Of a stretch of 64,000 bases of DNA, positions 43,144 to 56,968 are shown piece after piece. The DNA comes from Apostichopus japonicus (Eukaryota > Echinodermata > Holothuroidea > Aspidochirotida > Stichopodidae). Where the stretch lies: positions 1,153,501-1,217,500 of the forward strand of contig NC_092572.1 in NCBI RefSeq assembly GCF_037975245.1, in the 5' to 3' direction. Positions within the stretch are counted from its first letter, which is position 1. Each line of letters begins with the position of its first letter. Made by a program: the position numbers and the translations under genes. The notes under the pieces were generated by a model, which was not told the DNA's origin, did not search any database, and saw only the letters and a list, made by a program, of their open reading frames with translations.

Positions 43144-46100
43144 CAGTATGCAGAAAGTTGGTTTAGGCATTTATGAATGTTCAATATCAAATTATAAGAT
43201 AGACCTAAAGCAAGGTGAGTTCTGAACCGTAAGTTTGCAAAAATACAGTGTACTACTAAGGTTTTGGCTGAATAAATCACGATTTAGTAGGCTGAATGTT
43301 CATCGGTACTCTTAACAGGGCTTTTATAGTCAAATTTGAGTTGAAAGTACAGAAAAGGGCGGAGGTATACAAGTTTCCTGTTGAAAGGTTGTTTGGTATA
43401 GTTTTAGGGTCATAACTGCATTACAATATCGTAACCATTGGTTCGTAGAGAACGTTAAGAATCAGTCAAGCACCCAGTTACATAATTAGTATATACATTT
43501 TGTATAACGAACATTATGCTGGTATTATATTATCCTCAGCCCGTATTACCGGTATTATAAACATTATTAAACTAATATAGGCTCATACGTCTTCTGTTAA
43601 ATCTTTGCTACCGGCATAGACAGAAGTCATTGTTCGAACACCAAAGAAATGCGAAAGCAGCTTGATATAAAGACTACGTTTAACCTTGAAGGAGACATTG
43701 TCGTTAAATAAGTGATAACGTTTATCAATCAAGGAACCATAGCATTTTACCAGCTACTCATGCTAGTGCAAGTCATGGTTTGATATATCGCATGCAATCT
43801 TTCACTTTATGGTCAAAACAATAACAAAGAAATGCCTAGACCAACATAAACAAATACATTTTATTGAAACAAGCCGATGAGGATGGATTATCAGCGATAT
43901 TTGAATTCGGAGCTGTAGAAAAACAGTTATGATTGAAACTGAACACAAATATAGTTAATAATATGATTTCTTTGCCTCCACATAAAAGAACAATGAAGTG
44001 AAATGAAGAATGAAGTTAGCAGACACCATGAATGAGTCACATGTTATACAGTTATGTTAATAGCTATGAAATATAATTGAATGGCGGTTCATTCGACTCC
44101 TTTCCAATTGAATGAGTGATTATAATGTCCTATCTATGAATCCTAGAAGGAGAGGACAGAGTGCTGGGTGGCAAGTTGGCAGGAGTGTTTTCTGTCAACA
44201 TGTGTGGATATGCATAACGTTATTCTATTAATTATTGAATGAGTGACTAATTATTTTTACTATATTATCAGCGGGGAATCTTTGGAGTGTTGACTCTTCT
44301 TGCTTCTCTAATAATAGTACAGATACAACGGTTATAAAATCTTTAGTGAAGATCTAATTTACTAAGTTCAGCAAACAGTTTTTACAGATAAGAACAAACA
44401 TGTTTGTCATATTAGCAAAGTGACTTTACTTGTGTCATTGCTCTTAGAGAAAATATGAATAGAGGGCGAACATCAGGGTGAATTTTATAGGACGTGTGTT
44501 AGTCGTGTTCTGAATTCTCGAATTCTAAATGACCGACCTTTAGCCTGAGTCGCAACCTAAACTCGTCTGGGTCCTTCAACAGCACAGTACAGCACAGCAC
44601 AGTACATTGTTTTAATGACATACACATAATATGTTACTGTCGATATTCTTTCAACGTTGCGAATTTGTCAGGCGATTAAACAAGTACTATTTGGTTGGAT
44701 AGGGAAATTGTGGTATGAGATTAGCTTTTACCATTATGTCAACTAGTTTCATCTCTAAGCACGGTTAAGATACAAACCCGAATGGTTTGAATTACCAATT
44801 TTGTATTACCATGGTTTAGTCATGTATAAGGTTAAGTAGGTGTACGTTCGAAATAGCAGAGGTGGATGGTGAGCAACGCTATCCTGATATAGTGTAGGTC
44901 TACCGTGGATCTGTATCAGAAATTTTCTCCGCAGTAGTCATACATATTCAATCACTCATAACCCTGACTCACATTATCCTGTATGTTAAATTTGAGTGTA
45001 AACAATAATATAGCATATTCACTTGTACTCCAAAGTTTACCCACATTTGTTAATCTGTTTATATAATAAATCCAAAAAAAAAATATTGAATTTGTTCGTT
45101 GCAATAACTGCACTGAAAAATAAGTAGTTCATGAAGACCCCCCCCCCCAAAAAATAATAATAATAATAATAAGAAGAATTTAACTGTACCGCCAAGCAGT
45201 CGAGGCAACCGGCTATAGGAAGTAGAATTAGCTTGTGGCGATTTATGCAATATTATTAAATAATATTATGAAATGTGTATTATGTATTTAATATTACTGT
45301 TGGGCATATTACACATATACTCCTTTCGGAGATTCGAAACGTAACAGAACAGAACGTTCGGCAATGATATGTTATGATAACTGTGTTGCAACTTTTAGTT
45401 GAAGACAATGCCATTCCAGTTTTTGTATAAGTCTGCCTCTGAAGAGATCATCTTATTATCGAGTTGCTACGATTATAAATTTCGCTTACTGCTATTGTCT
45501 CTCTGTGATAACAATGAAGTTAAAATGAAAGTCAAAGTCAAAGTGAAAGTCAAAGTGACAGCTCTTATATCGTGGATTTGTTATGATTTGAAACATCTAT
45601 AAGCATGCTTCAATTCTATTATATTACTCTCTTAATACAATATAAAGGGGAATAATTAACTAACATTCTGAAGTCATTGTACTTTATGATAATGATGTAT
45701 TAGTGTTTTAATCTTCCAACAAGATAACACTAAATCACTGAAACGCCGCGGCTACATCCCCTCCCCACCCAAACCCAATATATATAGTGCTGAGACATAT
45801 TCTAAGGTTGACAAGAGGAGTAATTCTTCTGTCTGACAATTATTTGTGTGCTTCAAATTGCTAAGAGGCCAAGACTTAACTAAAAAGTGTTGCAGCTCCC
45901 GGTAGCTTCCTTGTTGTTGTCCCAGCCAAAAATTTAAACCATTGGAATACTTCATACATGTAAAGATTCATAAATTATACTGTTGAAGAAAGATGAATCT
46001 AAAAGTCACTGCATTCGATCCCTAAAAGCTCAGCGGTATCGAAAGCGACGTTCCTGGGTCGATTCAGCCGGTACCGACAAAGAAAAACACCCAATCACTG

Positions 46101-48787
46101 ATGCATACCCACTTAAACAAATAGATAGAATCTCTCCAACAAACTGGAAATTGAAAGGAAATTCTTTTCTCTATGGAGAAAGCATGAAATTTCCATATCC
46201 GTGCATCCAGGGTGTCAAAATTACCAAGGTCAAACCAAGATTGGACTTGATGATTATGGTTTGTCCTTTAAGAGCCATTTATATTCCTGTACATCTCCTT
46301 GCTACGCCACTACCACCCCATATAAAGAGGATTGGCACGGATCCAAATGCAGATACGGAGCATATGGCATGTGACTTCAGCGTGCTACCTGCGTGATATA
46401 TTAATCACATGACTTCACTCATATTTCAATCGTCTACTACAGTTAAAACCTAATTTGTTTGTGTTTCATAAGAATATAAGTTAGCATGGTCCATTGAAAA
46501 CTCAAGTTAAATTTTCCCGCATATGAAACTGTTAGTGTATTCATCTTTAATGGAATTATTTTAATATATTTTCAAACAAACATCGAGATAGGAAACAAAA
46601 CCTAAATTAACTGTGTTCAAAGGGAGTACTGAATCGGCATCCATTAGTTGCAACAATGGTTAGTTCATCCTGAATCGTAACTAGCAATTGCGAAATCCTA
46701 GAAATACAGCTCTAAGGTGAGAAAAGTTCTCACAATCAACATTTACAGTGTGCCTTTACTACACGATCAAATCAGTTAAAAATGTGTACATATGCATATC
46801 AATTACATTGAAAAAATACTTCAAGTTTTCCATACTAAGTAACTTTACCACAAGTGATATAAAACATATGAACATACTCAAAACATGTTGAATGACTTAG
46901 ATCAAGGTTAGCTTCAAAACAGCATTGGTGGAATTGGGGGGGGGGGGTGGGCCTTTGGAAATTTGGAAATTTGGAAATTAGGACTTGACCATTCCTTCTC
47001 TATTTGCACTTCACGCCAAACGTTATACCTATTGACCATGACAAAGATTCCATTTCGTTTGCAACACTGAGGTTTAAAACAAGAAATTTGGGGAAAGTGC
47101 CATGCAAATTTGCCTAATTATCCATGGATTGGACCATCCCACAACTTATGTAGGCATTAACTACTATACTGCTTAACTGATATAAAGTGATCAATAATAT
47201 TGGAAAATCGATTCTGAAACGTTTCTAGGTCGTTTGAAGAAGCTATTCATTTGTAAAGGAAAGTCGAAAGTGAACGGCATGGAACGTTTCCATAATTTCC
47301 TGGTAGATGTGTGTATTAGTGCTGTGAAAGTGCCACACGTGATCTTGACATGCCCGACTGTTGATATATTGCAACATTGTAAATCCATTTGTGTTGCGTC
47401 GTCCGTTAATTGTTTATCATAGCGTGTTTGTCAGAAAAATACATAGTGTTTTATTCAGTTTCCTTCTTAAACTATGTAAACGATGCCACTAAACGGATGA
47501 AGGCTTACCATTTCTCAAGATACAAAATACGCCTGTTTGACATAGTAATAGCTTTATCTTTGCACACCATAAATTTTACAATAATTTTATAGGGAAATAT
47601 TGTTTCTCAAATAGATGCTTTGGTTTCAAAACAAAACAAATAACAAAAAAGCTCATATTATAAACCTGTAAGCAATGTTGGTGCCCCTCATAAATTGTTG
47701 GTGCCCCTCCAACTCGGCGTATATGCTTCCCAAGGGCCCAAACATTTCAGTAAAGCCGTCTCTCTAACATTTTGGTCTTTTCAAAGCCAGCATGGTGAAA
47801 CAAATATAGACGGCTGGGCTTCGTGCTTTATGTATAAAGGTAAGTGACTAATATAACATTGTACATTTGCGAACATGCTAGGAATACCTTGTTTATTTTG
47901 TGCAAAAAAGAACAACTGTGTAAGTCGCGGCTAAAATCAAAATCAGTGAGTTGTAATCCATTACAACTACATTTTTCACACAAAATTCGAGCTAATATGC
48001 TGCGTCAAGTGTTTATATATTTGAAAATGAAAGATATTTTGACAATAAGATCAGGATTTTGTCGAAACCTGGTTGTTGTAACGTAGGTACCTTAGTGCGA
48101 GTCCTTGTTTTGGGTGTAACAAGATGGCGCTAGTGACATTTATATCGCTGCAAAGCGTATTGTTCTTTGCAGGTGCGATATTGCTTCTATCTTTACATTT
48201 CTGTGTCACATATACCTACGGGGTTTACTTACAATATAGTCTGCAGTCAAGTACACTATGAATATTCAATATAACTCAAACATCACTATATAACTAGTTG
48301 GAATTTTCCATTTTTATTGGGGGCTGGGAAAGATTATACTTTTAAAGGTATATGTATGATAGCAGTGTAAACAGTTTACTTGCGATTATAGTTTTTCGAC
48401 CAAACCACCTTTGTCATGGTGAAAGAGAGCAGAAAGTTAAAGCTTATTTTGCACGCCTTATGGATGGAATTGGTAGGAAGTGGGAGTAATAGGGAAGAAG
48501 TAGGGAGAAGAAGGAAAGTGTAGGGAGGGTAACTGTAGCTTAAAAGGTAACTGAACTCCAAGGATTATTCTCGGCGTGCAATGAACTCCAAAAAAAGGAA
48601 CTACAGGTCAGCTGGGCTTCTCCCTGAAGGTGTGGTATTTTAGGTTAAAGAATGATCTCCAAAATAAGCTACATCATTCCAAACGGTAACCTTTTGAAAC
48701 AACGTTGTATTTGATGACCATCATTATAAGGTCTTTAAAACAGGGATTGGTGACGTTTATTTGGTGGAAGTGTCTGTCTGACATAAA

Positions 48788-49116
48788 TTTAGGCTCCATA
48801 ACATTAAAGTCAAACAAATCTGTTTTAAAATTGTGTAATATTTCAATATATAAAATTATGTACACTCCAACGCTATCGCAAGAACATTTAAGGAACATAT
48901 GTTGTGATTGCATACACCATGAAAGTACTTTAGAACCTCAATATTTTTTCTTAGATTGGGTAAATACCAATAGACCTGTGTTTGCTGTAGTATTGTAGTG
49001 CTAAAGAAGTGTTTAGTGTTGTGTAAACAAGTAGTACTCCGCACTAGCACGTGATCTAAAGTACTCATACATTACAGTAACTTTTATTAGGATGCACAAT
49101 TACTCATACTTGAAAT
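48788..49116. other. ~330-bp segment present only in copy B
   Basis: Copy A runs directly across this point (near 31,645). No terminal repeats or target duplication recognised. The 97-codon frame that covers it has no known motif. Confidence 0.5.
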
Positions 49117-50699
49117 CGATTTAAAGCATATGGTTCTCGATTAGGATGAGTACTTAAAGATTACTTGAGAGTACTAGATTAAAAGAGAGCTATGTTCTTT
49201 TGAAGTAATAACAAGAAGCCGAAGAATTTTTAATTATTTCCATATGAATTACGGTATAGTTTTACTATATTACTACTCTCATGCACCTATACTCCAGCAG
49301 AATATCATTTACATGCCACAAAATTCATAACACAATATACATGAGCGATATTTGTCGAACACGCATTTTAGCCAACAATCTTGCATCATTAAAAGGACAC
49401 CAGCAAATGTTTGATGATATTGACACATTATGAGTTTGAGAGCAATGTCAAGGTCCGAGCAATGTCGTCGTATTAAATATAACATTATTTGACTACATTG
49501 GCTTCATAAGGGAACAGAAGTTTCTAAAAGATTACATAAAAAATACTACAAAATACCGCATGAAAAGAACACCTAGTTAGTAGTCGGATTCTAAAATATT
49601 GACCTCTGACACTGTTACTCGTCACTCGGATTCTAAAATGTAGTATGGAACTTGGTAGTGGGAACCACAAATACTCGGAAGTACTTGAGAATGACATACA
49701 TGTCCTCGTCCACACACTGGTTTATTGTTCCTTAAATGTATGTCTATCTTTATGTTTTCATGCTGTGACTTTATGGTTAGGGAAAAAACACAGAATCACC
49801 TGAAAACTTCTAGATGAAAAAGGAACCTTTTGATTTCTGTAGCAAAAATTCCTGTTCTAATATGAATGTCTTTCATCAAACCACTCGTTTTCTCTAGGCC
49901 ACTTCTTTTCAAAAATTGTCAACGCATTGGCACCTTTTAGGAAAATTTGTCTCGTAACTCGCAAAACGGGTACCTTTTCAAAAACTAAAAGGCCAACATT
50001 TAGTTACACTACTTTAAAAGGGGTACATCTCATTATTGGAAAGGAGCACTCTTAATTTCCAATTTGGATCATTGTGATGATCGTTCACAACATGTGTACA
50101 TATGTTCCCTGTGTATCTGGTTTCCCCGCACCTGCAGTAACATAATGGTTTATATAACAAATGTGCATGTAATAAAAATACCTGAAAATACAAGCCTTTG
50201 AATAAATGAAACTCACAAATTCGACATCACACACTCTAATTTGTGGACTGGAGATGCCGGTTATAGTATCCTTAAACCAAAATTTAGAAGATAAAGTTCA
50301 CTTTATATCTGGTACATAGTAGCATTCAAATACTATCAAACAAATTGAGTCTGTAACTGGTATTGCTCATGTATACCAGTGCTTAACAAACGGAAGGCCT
50401 AGATCTACAGGCACTATTCTTGAATCACGTAGATTATACTAACACCCCATTTATCTCTCTGGTGAGCTATCTCTCCTATGAGTTTCCTCACTATAGACTT
50501 ATGCTCAAATTAAAAATTGGTCCTTCATGTAAAATATATGGATGGTTGTCATTTGAAGGAATCCTAGAACAAAATTCTGTCCTACGTGAAGAATTTAGCA
50601 AATAACACAGATTCAGATTCGGATTTGTTTGAAATGTTGTCATAATAACTTTCTTTGGCGATTTTTTGTTCAATACTGTTACGTACGAGGCTGTAACTG

Positions 50700-50975
50700 G
50701 TGGGAGTTTTAATGGCTTGGAGTTGGTGGTGGTGGGGGGGGGGGGTGGTAGTGTTATAGTTCATATATGTTAAGGTTATCTATTTGTTTTTGTAAGGAGT
50801 AGTTCTTTTATAGGTGTTAATAATATATATTTTCTTTGATGGGAGTACTCTTTTCGATAAAGCCCAAAACGTTTTCTTAGTTTACTTACTTTCACATTTG
50901 TTACTTAATTGCATTTATATTGTCTTGTTCATCTTGCTATACTATGTAGTGGAACAAATAATTAAATCAAGTGAG
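50700..50975. other. ~275-bp segment with a G-run, present only in copy B
   Basis: Absent from copy A at about 33,236. Contains GGTGGTGGTGGGGG followed by more G. No gene. Confidence 0.5.
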
Positions 50976-51790
50976 CTCTGATGTCTCAATATTTTGAAGA
51001 GCAAAATGCTAGATAAGGTACTGATAGAAACATACCTTCAGGTATATTCATTTTGGTATTCTTCCTGAACTTAAAAAAAAGTCCACGCGAAGATGATATC
51101 GTATGTATTTAGCGACGCGTTTGTTTTCTTAGATTTTAAATTTGATGGCTCATAACGTACATGTTGGATTAACATTTATACTTGGTAAGGAGATTCATTA
51201 TCTTAATCGTGTAGTGAGGGTCACTTAAAGCTGTTTTTAAGTACATAACCCAGGTTTATAGAATCCCCCTCCCTCCCCTGACTAAAAGATCAATGACATC
51301 CCGTTTAAGTTGTATTCCGGAATTTCCGTCAACATAACGTCTACATTACTGTTTGGGGACAGTTGCTCTGCAGTGGCTACTTTGTAATATTACAGTCGCA
51401 ATTTTTCTGAACAGACTGCATAAGCAATGGCGCCCAATTTCACGTAAACTTGATATTCAGATGAGTTCTATTGGCGCTCTTAAATATGTTGACTCGTACA
51501 GATTAGTCTACGACTTCTAACGTTATCGTGATAGTCACTGTTAGATGACTACGTACGCTATCGCGAAGTGGTCTTTCTACCTACATAACTTCATATACCT
51601 GTATTGCAAAACTATGTTATTCCAAAGTATTAATTTTCAAAGTACGTTCGATTGGAAATGTCAACGACGCAGCTTTCCGTAAGTTGCGACGTAGTTTTAT
51701 AAAGTATAGATGAAAGGCTGAACTAAGTGAGCGAAATATAGTCAGGTTAAAGAGAAGTGTGCTGTTATCCATTTAAAATATTACATAGAA

Positions 51791-53708
51791 GAGTATTCTG
51801 ATAAAGAGAGGATCAATTAAAAGCCAATTCCTAGTAAATGTTTATCCACGGAGTATATTTAATCCAATTAAGCAAACTACAGTATAGTAAGTTAACGTTT
51901 TCCATCGAAAAAAGCCCACCTCACCAAGAAAAGCAATGAGAAAGAACACAAGCGTCCAGCTACACTAAAATTGTAACACAGACTTAAGATCGCATATACA
52001 TTTGTAGTAATTGAATGTTTTCGCTACAGTTTTGGCTAAATGACATTATTACATCATTTGCATTTAAATCACCATCATGCAAAGTTGATTACCCATTTTT
52101 ATGTCATTTAAAACTAATAAAGGCGATATTCATGTTATGCCAAATAATGTTACACTCTGCTTAAAGAAAACAAATTTTAAACATTGGCAGATAAATAGAT
52201 AAAGTAAACTGTATTAAATTCCTTAAACAATGGAAAGCAAATCTATTAAAACAAATTTGTTAGATCTTGAAATAACCTACGGGGAAAAAAAATGTGGAAT
52301 CATGCGGTAATCAATTTCGTACAATACGAGGGATAACAACAACGTAACAATTCATAATATATGGGATGTTTTTTGTCGCTACTAGCAGAGTTTGCTTAGG
52401 CCCAAGACGAAGTCACAAATGCTTAAGAATGATTTCATTCAAACAGTTCTTGCTTTCTGACACCTCAGCAAGCAGTGAATGAAAACAACAAATACTGCAA
52501 AGCATATATTAATAATACTTTTAGAAAACATTTATGAATATTTTAACTTGTTTAACTAAATATATACATATATACATATGTGGTCTTACGAAGCAACTTG
52601 ATCACCATACACACCACGATACCTATATAATGGACATCTGTTTCGTCTTCTTCATATTAAGACAATTACTAAGAATTTTAACAAAATAGTATTTGACGCA
52701 ACAACGTATTTGAGCTCAATAAATGTTATCAAATATAAATTTAATTCATGAACGGCATGTGTAGTTTAAATAATGAATTGTAAGGGACTAACACATTATT
52801 AAAAGGAATAAAACTAGAAGATGTAATCAAATCAAGTATTTGGACTCACCTGTAAGATATAATAACCACCAAAATGAAATTATGTGGGAGTTTTCGTTTC
52901 ATGCACTCGTAGGTTAAAAAAAATAAGTTGCATAGTTTTGAAGGAGGAATACAATTAAAATTCGTTATTCTAGCTACATGAAGTAAGTAAGAATGTTGAA
53001 GGTGAAAATACAAATACGCAACGCATTCTAACAGAAGCTACGACAATAGTACTAAGGTCATTCGTACTAGCGATGATGTGTTTTTAAATGGAAACAGGAG
53101 AAATAAAGGAACGTTTTACATAGAAGAAATTTGCTTTGCAATAAAGAAAATATAAAAATATTCATTCAAATTGTTGGTGAGTTGGTTGGTACAATATTTC
53201 AGAACCTTTATTGAAAGTTGGTCTAGACCGGTCGCTTTCGAGACATTTTAAAGAGCATATTCCCGGTAAACATCATCTCTCGTTAGTGATCGAAAGGTTT
53301 GGTATTCAAAACAAATAAGCTTATATTAAGATTTTCGGTGATGTTCAACCTGTTTCGAGAATCATAGCAATCATCTGGATTGTAGATCTTTTTGAGCTAA
53401 TCAACCATCCATATTATGTTCATACCTCATGATATAGGCAATTGCGGAATTACATTTATAAACGATGCAATGTATTTTTAGCTCACTTGCTTCCATTGAT
53501 CAATTCTGCTGATCTTACCACATGCATTCACGGAATTATCACCAAAATGAAATATGTTTTTGTGGTACAAAATTAAAAGATTATTGTAATATACATATTT
53601 CCAATACTGGGTTGCTTTCTCAAACGTTGCTTCTAATATGTGAAACATAATCTGAAGTGTTTTTCAAAAGAAAATTGGGAAAGGCTTTGCACTCCGGGAA
53701 ACCATTAC
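51791..53708. other. Gene-poor single-copy sequence
   Basis: AT-rich, with short frames only. Nothing supported on either strand. Confidence 0.5.
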
Positions 53709-53787
53709 TTGTGTTCCTTCTTTTTATCCCAAGTCCCATCTTCAAAGCTATAGATCGTCTGGGTGTCAATATTCTTCCAAGAATCGC
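53709..53787 (-). CDS. Candidate exon of an unrecognised gene (b)
   Basis: On the minus strand, after TTGTATACTCAACAG and before CACAA|GTAATG, 79 nt encode DSWKNIDTQTIYSFEDGTWD followed by KKKEH (phase 1 in, phase 2 out). The incoming phase matches the donor of the exon at 54,072-54,157, and the split codon gives Ser. The regular W/I/D/Y/F/W pattern looks like real protein. The family was not recognised. An overlapping open frame here (53,620-53,808) is a different, less likely frame. Confidence 0.4.
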
Positions 53788-54071
53788 CTGTTGAGTATAC
53801 AACTGCAAAATATAATCAATACCAACACCTATTTAGCTGTCACAATCTTCGACTAACATTTCAATGGCCAGAGTTGTTACAGAACGACGACAGCAAACGA
53901 TATTATATTATTATGTTGCAGCTCATCCCAAGAAGAATTTTAGCTTTACGAAGCTGAGTGGGTTGACAGTTATCAGACTGATAGAGAATCTAATGTCACC
54001 AAAAGTTAATATTCTTCGGTCTTAGAGTCTGTTAACCTTTGAATTTAAAAAAAAAAGTTTTTGTTACTCAC

Positions 54072-54157
54072 TTGTATACTTGTTCTGCCTCATTACAATG
54101 TTACCAAGCTTTCTAATCGTTTCTTGAGAAAATGTATTCATAGCGCAATTGTGAAAC
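54072..54157 (-). CDS. Candidate exon of an unrecognised gene (a)
   Basis: On the minus strand, after the strong acceptor TTTCCTACCTTTTCTTAG and before TACAA|GTGAGT, 86 nt encode FHNCAMNTFSQETIRKLGNI followed by VMRQNKYT (phase 2 in, phase 1 out). It is upstream of exon b with compatible phase, so the two probably belong to one transcript with an intron of about 285 bp. No further exons on either side could be supported. Confidence 0.4.
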
Positions 54158-54839
54158 CTAAGAAAAGGTAGGAAAACACATTTATTTATTTGGCACATAA
54201 CCTGTCTAATGTATGCGTGGTCGCCATCTGGAAGACTTTCATGTTTTAATCTTCATATCTGAAAACGAGGGAACAATTACGATACAGTTAACCACTTACA
54301 CATGAATTAATGAACCAGCCCGAGTTCGTCGTTCAACAAGGTAAAGTTGAAGATCAATGATATTGTAGATTAGTTGGATTTCCCAAAGTGAATTGTACAG
54401 TCTGTTTCAAGTAAGGAAACATTCCATTTGGTCTGTTTTTTTAACAACCGAGAATAAATGAAGATAATTAACAGTCATTTGTCGAAACACTGTCCACTTG
54501 CAAATAGTGGAAGCGTGTGAGTATAACGTCCTTTTCACTACTGAGAAACACATTCTAAGACTTTTGTTTGGTTCTTATTTGATCTGACATGACCTTGAAT
54601 TTATTTGATCTTTAAAATATTTACCATATGTGACATGAGCATGTTTGGACCTGGCATCATTTCAAACGACCTTAAAACTTTATTTCTTGTGAATCGTAAA
54701 AAACCCTAACATGGGCAACAAAGTGTCCAACTTTCTTTGTGATCAAGCACATGTTGTAAGAGCATAACCTCCAGAACCTTCGGCTGTTACTGTAGTACTG
54801 ATATGTGTGCTAATAGAACTGAGCTATATTTGCACGGGA
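54158..54839. other. Non-coding sequence
   Basis: Further exons of the minus-strand candidate gene would be expected here, but none was convincing. Confidence 0.4.
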
Positions 54840-55830
54840 AAAAGACACGCATTTAAGTTATCGTAAGCACAGTCCTTGTATGTTTACGTCTTGCTTACGG
54901 TCACCTTAAACATCGGAAACCCGTACATTTTGGAACAACGCGTTTACGATGTGATTACGCATCCGTAAACATTGTAAACACGGAACAACAGATTTCCGTT
55001 ACGTTTATGACAACTTACATATCGGAAGTTAATAATTACTTTCGTATTTATTAAAACTTATTTCTTCTCCACGTTTACGTTGACCTTAATCTCGCCACGA
55101 AGAAATTTACGACAGGATTACGATTATCTTACACATCGGAATCTCGTAGCATAGATACAACGCGTTTACAACAAACTTCGCCAAACTTAAGCATGACGTT
55201 AACGTTGATTGTTCCATGAAATAAAACACTGGACACAATTCTCATGTCAATCTTTCCGATAATGATATTACCCTGTGACTACATGTCATGAACAAAATTT
55301 CAACATTTACGTTGGCTGAAACGAGTGCAGTTAAAAAAATTACTGTATATTTACAATTAACTTACAAATACCCCAATACGTTCATTTCAGCGTTTACGTA
55401 TTGATTACGAAATCCTTAAACGTCAAGTTTAAGTTATTTTCGTTCACCTGAAACAGGCACAGTACGGCATGTTTAGGATATACACGTCGGAAATTCCGAA
55501 GCATGCACACCACGGGATTACAGCATGATTACACCAACTTACTACGCATTGCGTTCACGTTGAATGTATTCTCCACTGAATTCGGAATTTACGGAAGATT
55601 ACGATTCACTTACGCGTCGAGCGCAAGGCATACACATACCACGAGTGTCAGTACAGCATGATTACATCAACTTCGCTTACGTTGACTCAATAAAGATTCG
55701 GAATTTAAGAGATGATTAATATTAACTTAAGCGTCGGAAATTTCAAAAAATACACAGAACGTGATTACGGTATGATTACAACGCCCATATACGTCACATT
55801 TAATTTATACCCACGGGTAATTTTTACCGA
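54840..55830. repeat. Degenerate minisatellite rich in TTACG/CGTAA
   Basis: About 1 kb in which GATTACG, GTTTACG, CTTACG and TACACATCGGAA-type words recur. A consensus order (CGGAATTTACG-GATTACGATT-CTTACGCGTCGGAAAT ... GATTACAGCATGATTAC) repeats with a period of roughly 105-135 bp and high divergence; clear members begin near 55,100, 55,465, 55,581 and 55,690. CpG content is raised compared with the flanks. No protein. Confidence 0.7.
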
Positions 55831-55879
55831 GACAATCATCTGCCTAGCTATTCTGTTCATTATATGTTCGTCTGTAATT

Positions 55880-56080
55880 ATAGCATGCTAAAGTACTTGC
55901 TAGAAGTTTTCAAAAAGAAAGGTTTTAACTATTCCAAAGTGTTCTCTTGAAATTCTAGTAAATGGACATACAAGATGACTGAATGTCCAGTGAGGTAAAT
56001 TTCCTTCAGGGTGCACGTGGTAATATAAAAAAGTTAAAGGATTTGACCAAAAATGACCATATTTGAATATCTGACATTGT
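55880..56080 (+). repeat. Dispersed repeat family member 1
   Basis: Shares GACTGAATGT, TTTCCTTCAGGGTG and GACCATATTTGAATA, in the same order, with 57,490-57,700. The reverse complement occurs at 58,590-58,810 and 61,000-61,220. No coding capacity. Confidence 0.65.
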
Positions 56081-56148
56081 TCTTATACAGCATATATCTT
56101 TCAACGTGAATGTGCATGGCTTGCACATACATACAACCATATGTACCT

Positions 56149-56280
<132 letters not shown>

Positions 56281-56784
56281 GCCGTCGAACCAACAAAACT
56301 CCTCAAGCTAATTCTATGAGAGTATCAGCAAATTTCCTCGTGGTTGCTCATTTTGGTAAGTTATAACGTAATTCACGTTGCGGGCCCTCGATCATAATAC
56401 CTCAACAAACAGCTCGCCCTCACAAAGAATTAAGTTTGGCGCTATGGCATGGCTGATCGATATTCTTATCACTACCACTGGAATCATGAGAAAACAGATG
56501 AGAAGACACATACACGGGTCTCCTCATCTGTCTGTCTAACTTTTTTATGTATAATTATTTATGTGTTAAAGTAAGTTGGCCTGACGTTTTTTTATTATTT
56601 ATTATTATTATTTATGTCCGATTAGTATGGTACGTATTTGGTTTATCTGCTTCTTGATGCATATGCAGATACAACAATGAAAATACACGACACGGCCTGC
56701 CTTATACTGTATCAAACAGAACAGTGCATTAAATTGGTTTATTGTAGAGAATTTGTGAAACCGCAATGAACAACCCTCATCTGT

Positions 56785-56820
56785 TGATCAGGGAGGTGAT
56801 ATTTTAGACCTCCCTGATCA
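56785..56820. repeat. Foldback TGATCAGGGAGGT / ACCTCCCTGATCA
   Basis: 13-bp perfect arms around a 10-nt centre. The outer flanks (ATGAACAA ... CTGTTCAT) extend the pairing with gaps. Related CAGGGAG words recur at 56,969-56,993 and about 57,237. Confidence 0.85.
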
Positions 56821-56968
56821 GTCGCTGTTCATCCTCCAATCAAACGACAGCAAAACCAGCATGAAAAAACGCGCTTGTTTTCAAACGCGGTCAAAGCTGC
56901 TTACATGACAACAGTAGGGTTAATAATGTGACCGCGAATAGCGTACGAAATGTATGGCTGACTAATAC

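Larger units (their letters stand above)
34086..51790 (+). repeat. Large direct duplication, copy B (~17.7 kb)
   Basis: Second direct copy of the 17,973-34,070 unit. It abuts copy A with only a few bases between them. It is longer because of insertions at 37,774-39,097, about 39,498-39,822, 40,474-40,823, 41,560-41,790, 41,919 to about 43,220, 48,788-49,116 and 50,700-50,975. No terminal inverted repeats were seen at the ends of the unit, which argues against a giant DNA transposon and for segmental duplication. No intact gene was recognised within it outside the insertions. Confidence 0.9.

Noticed and set aside
17973-51790. Giant DNA transposon (Maverick/Polinton-like) as explanation of the duplicated unit
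   Set aside because: No terminal inverted repeats at the copy ends and no polymerase, integrase or capsid-like frames were seen in either copy.
54195-54260. Minus-strand coding-like stretch (HESLPDGDHAYIRQ)
   Set aside because: No acceptor in a compatible phase, and the intron to the next candidate exon would be only about 44 nt with a phase mismatch.
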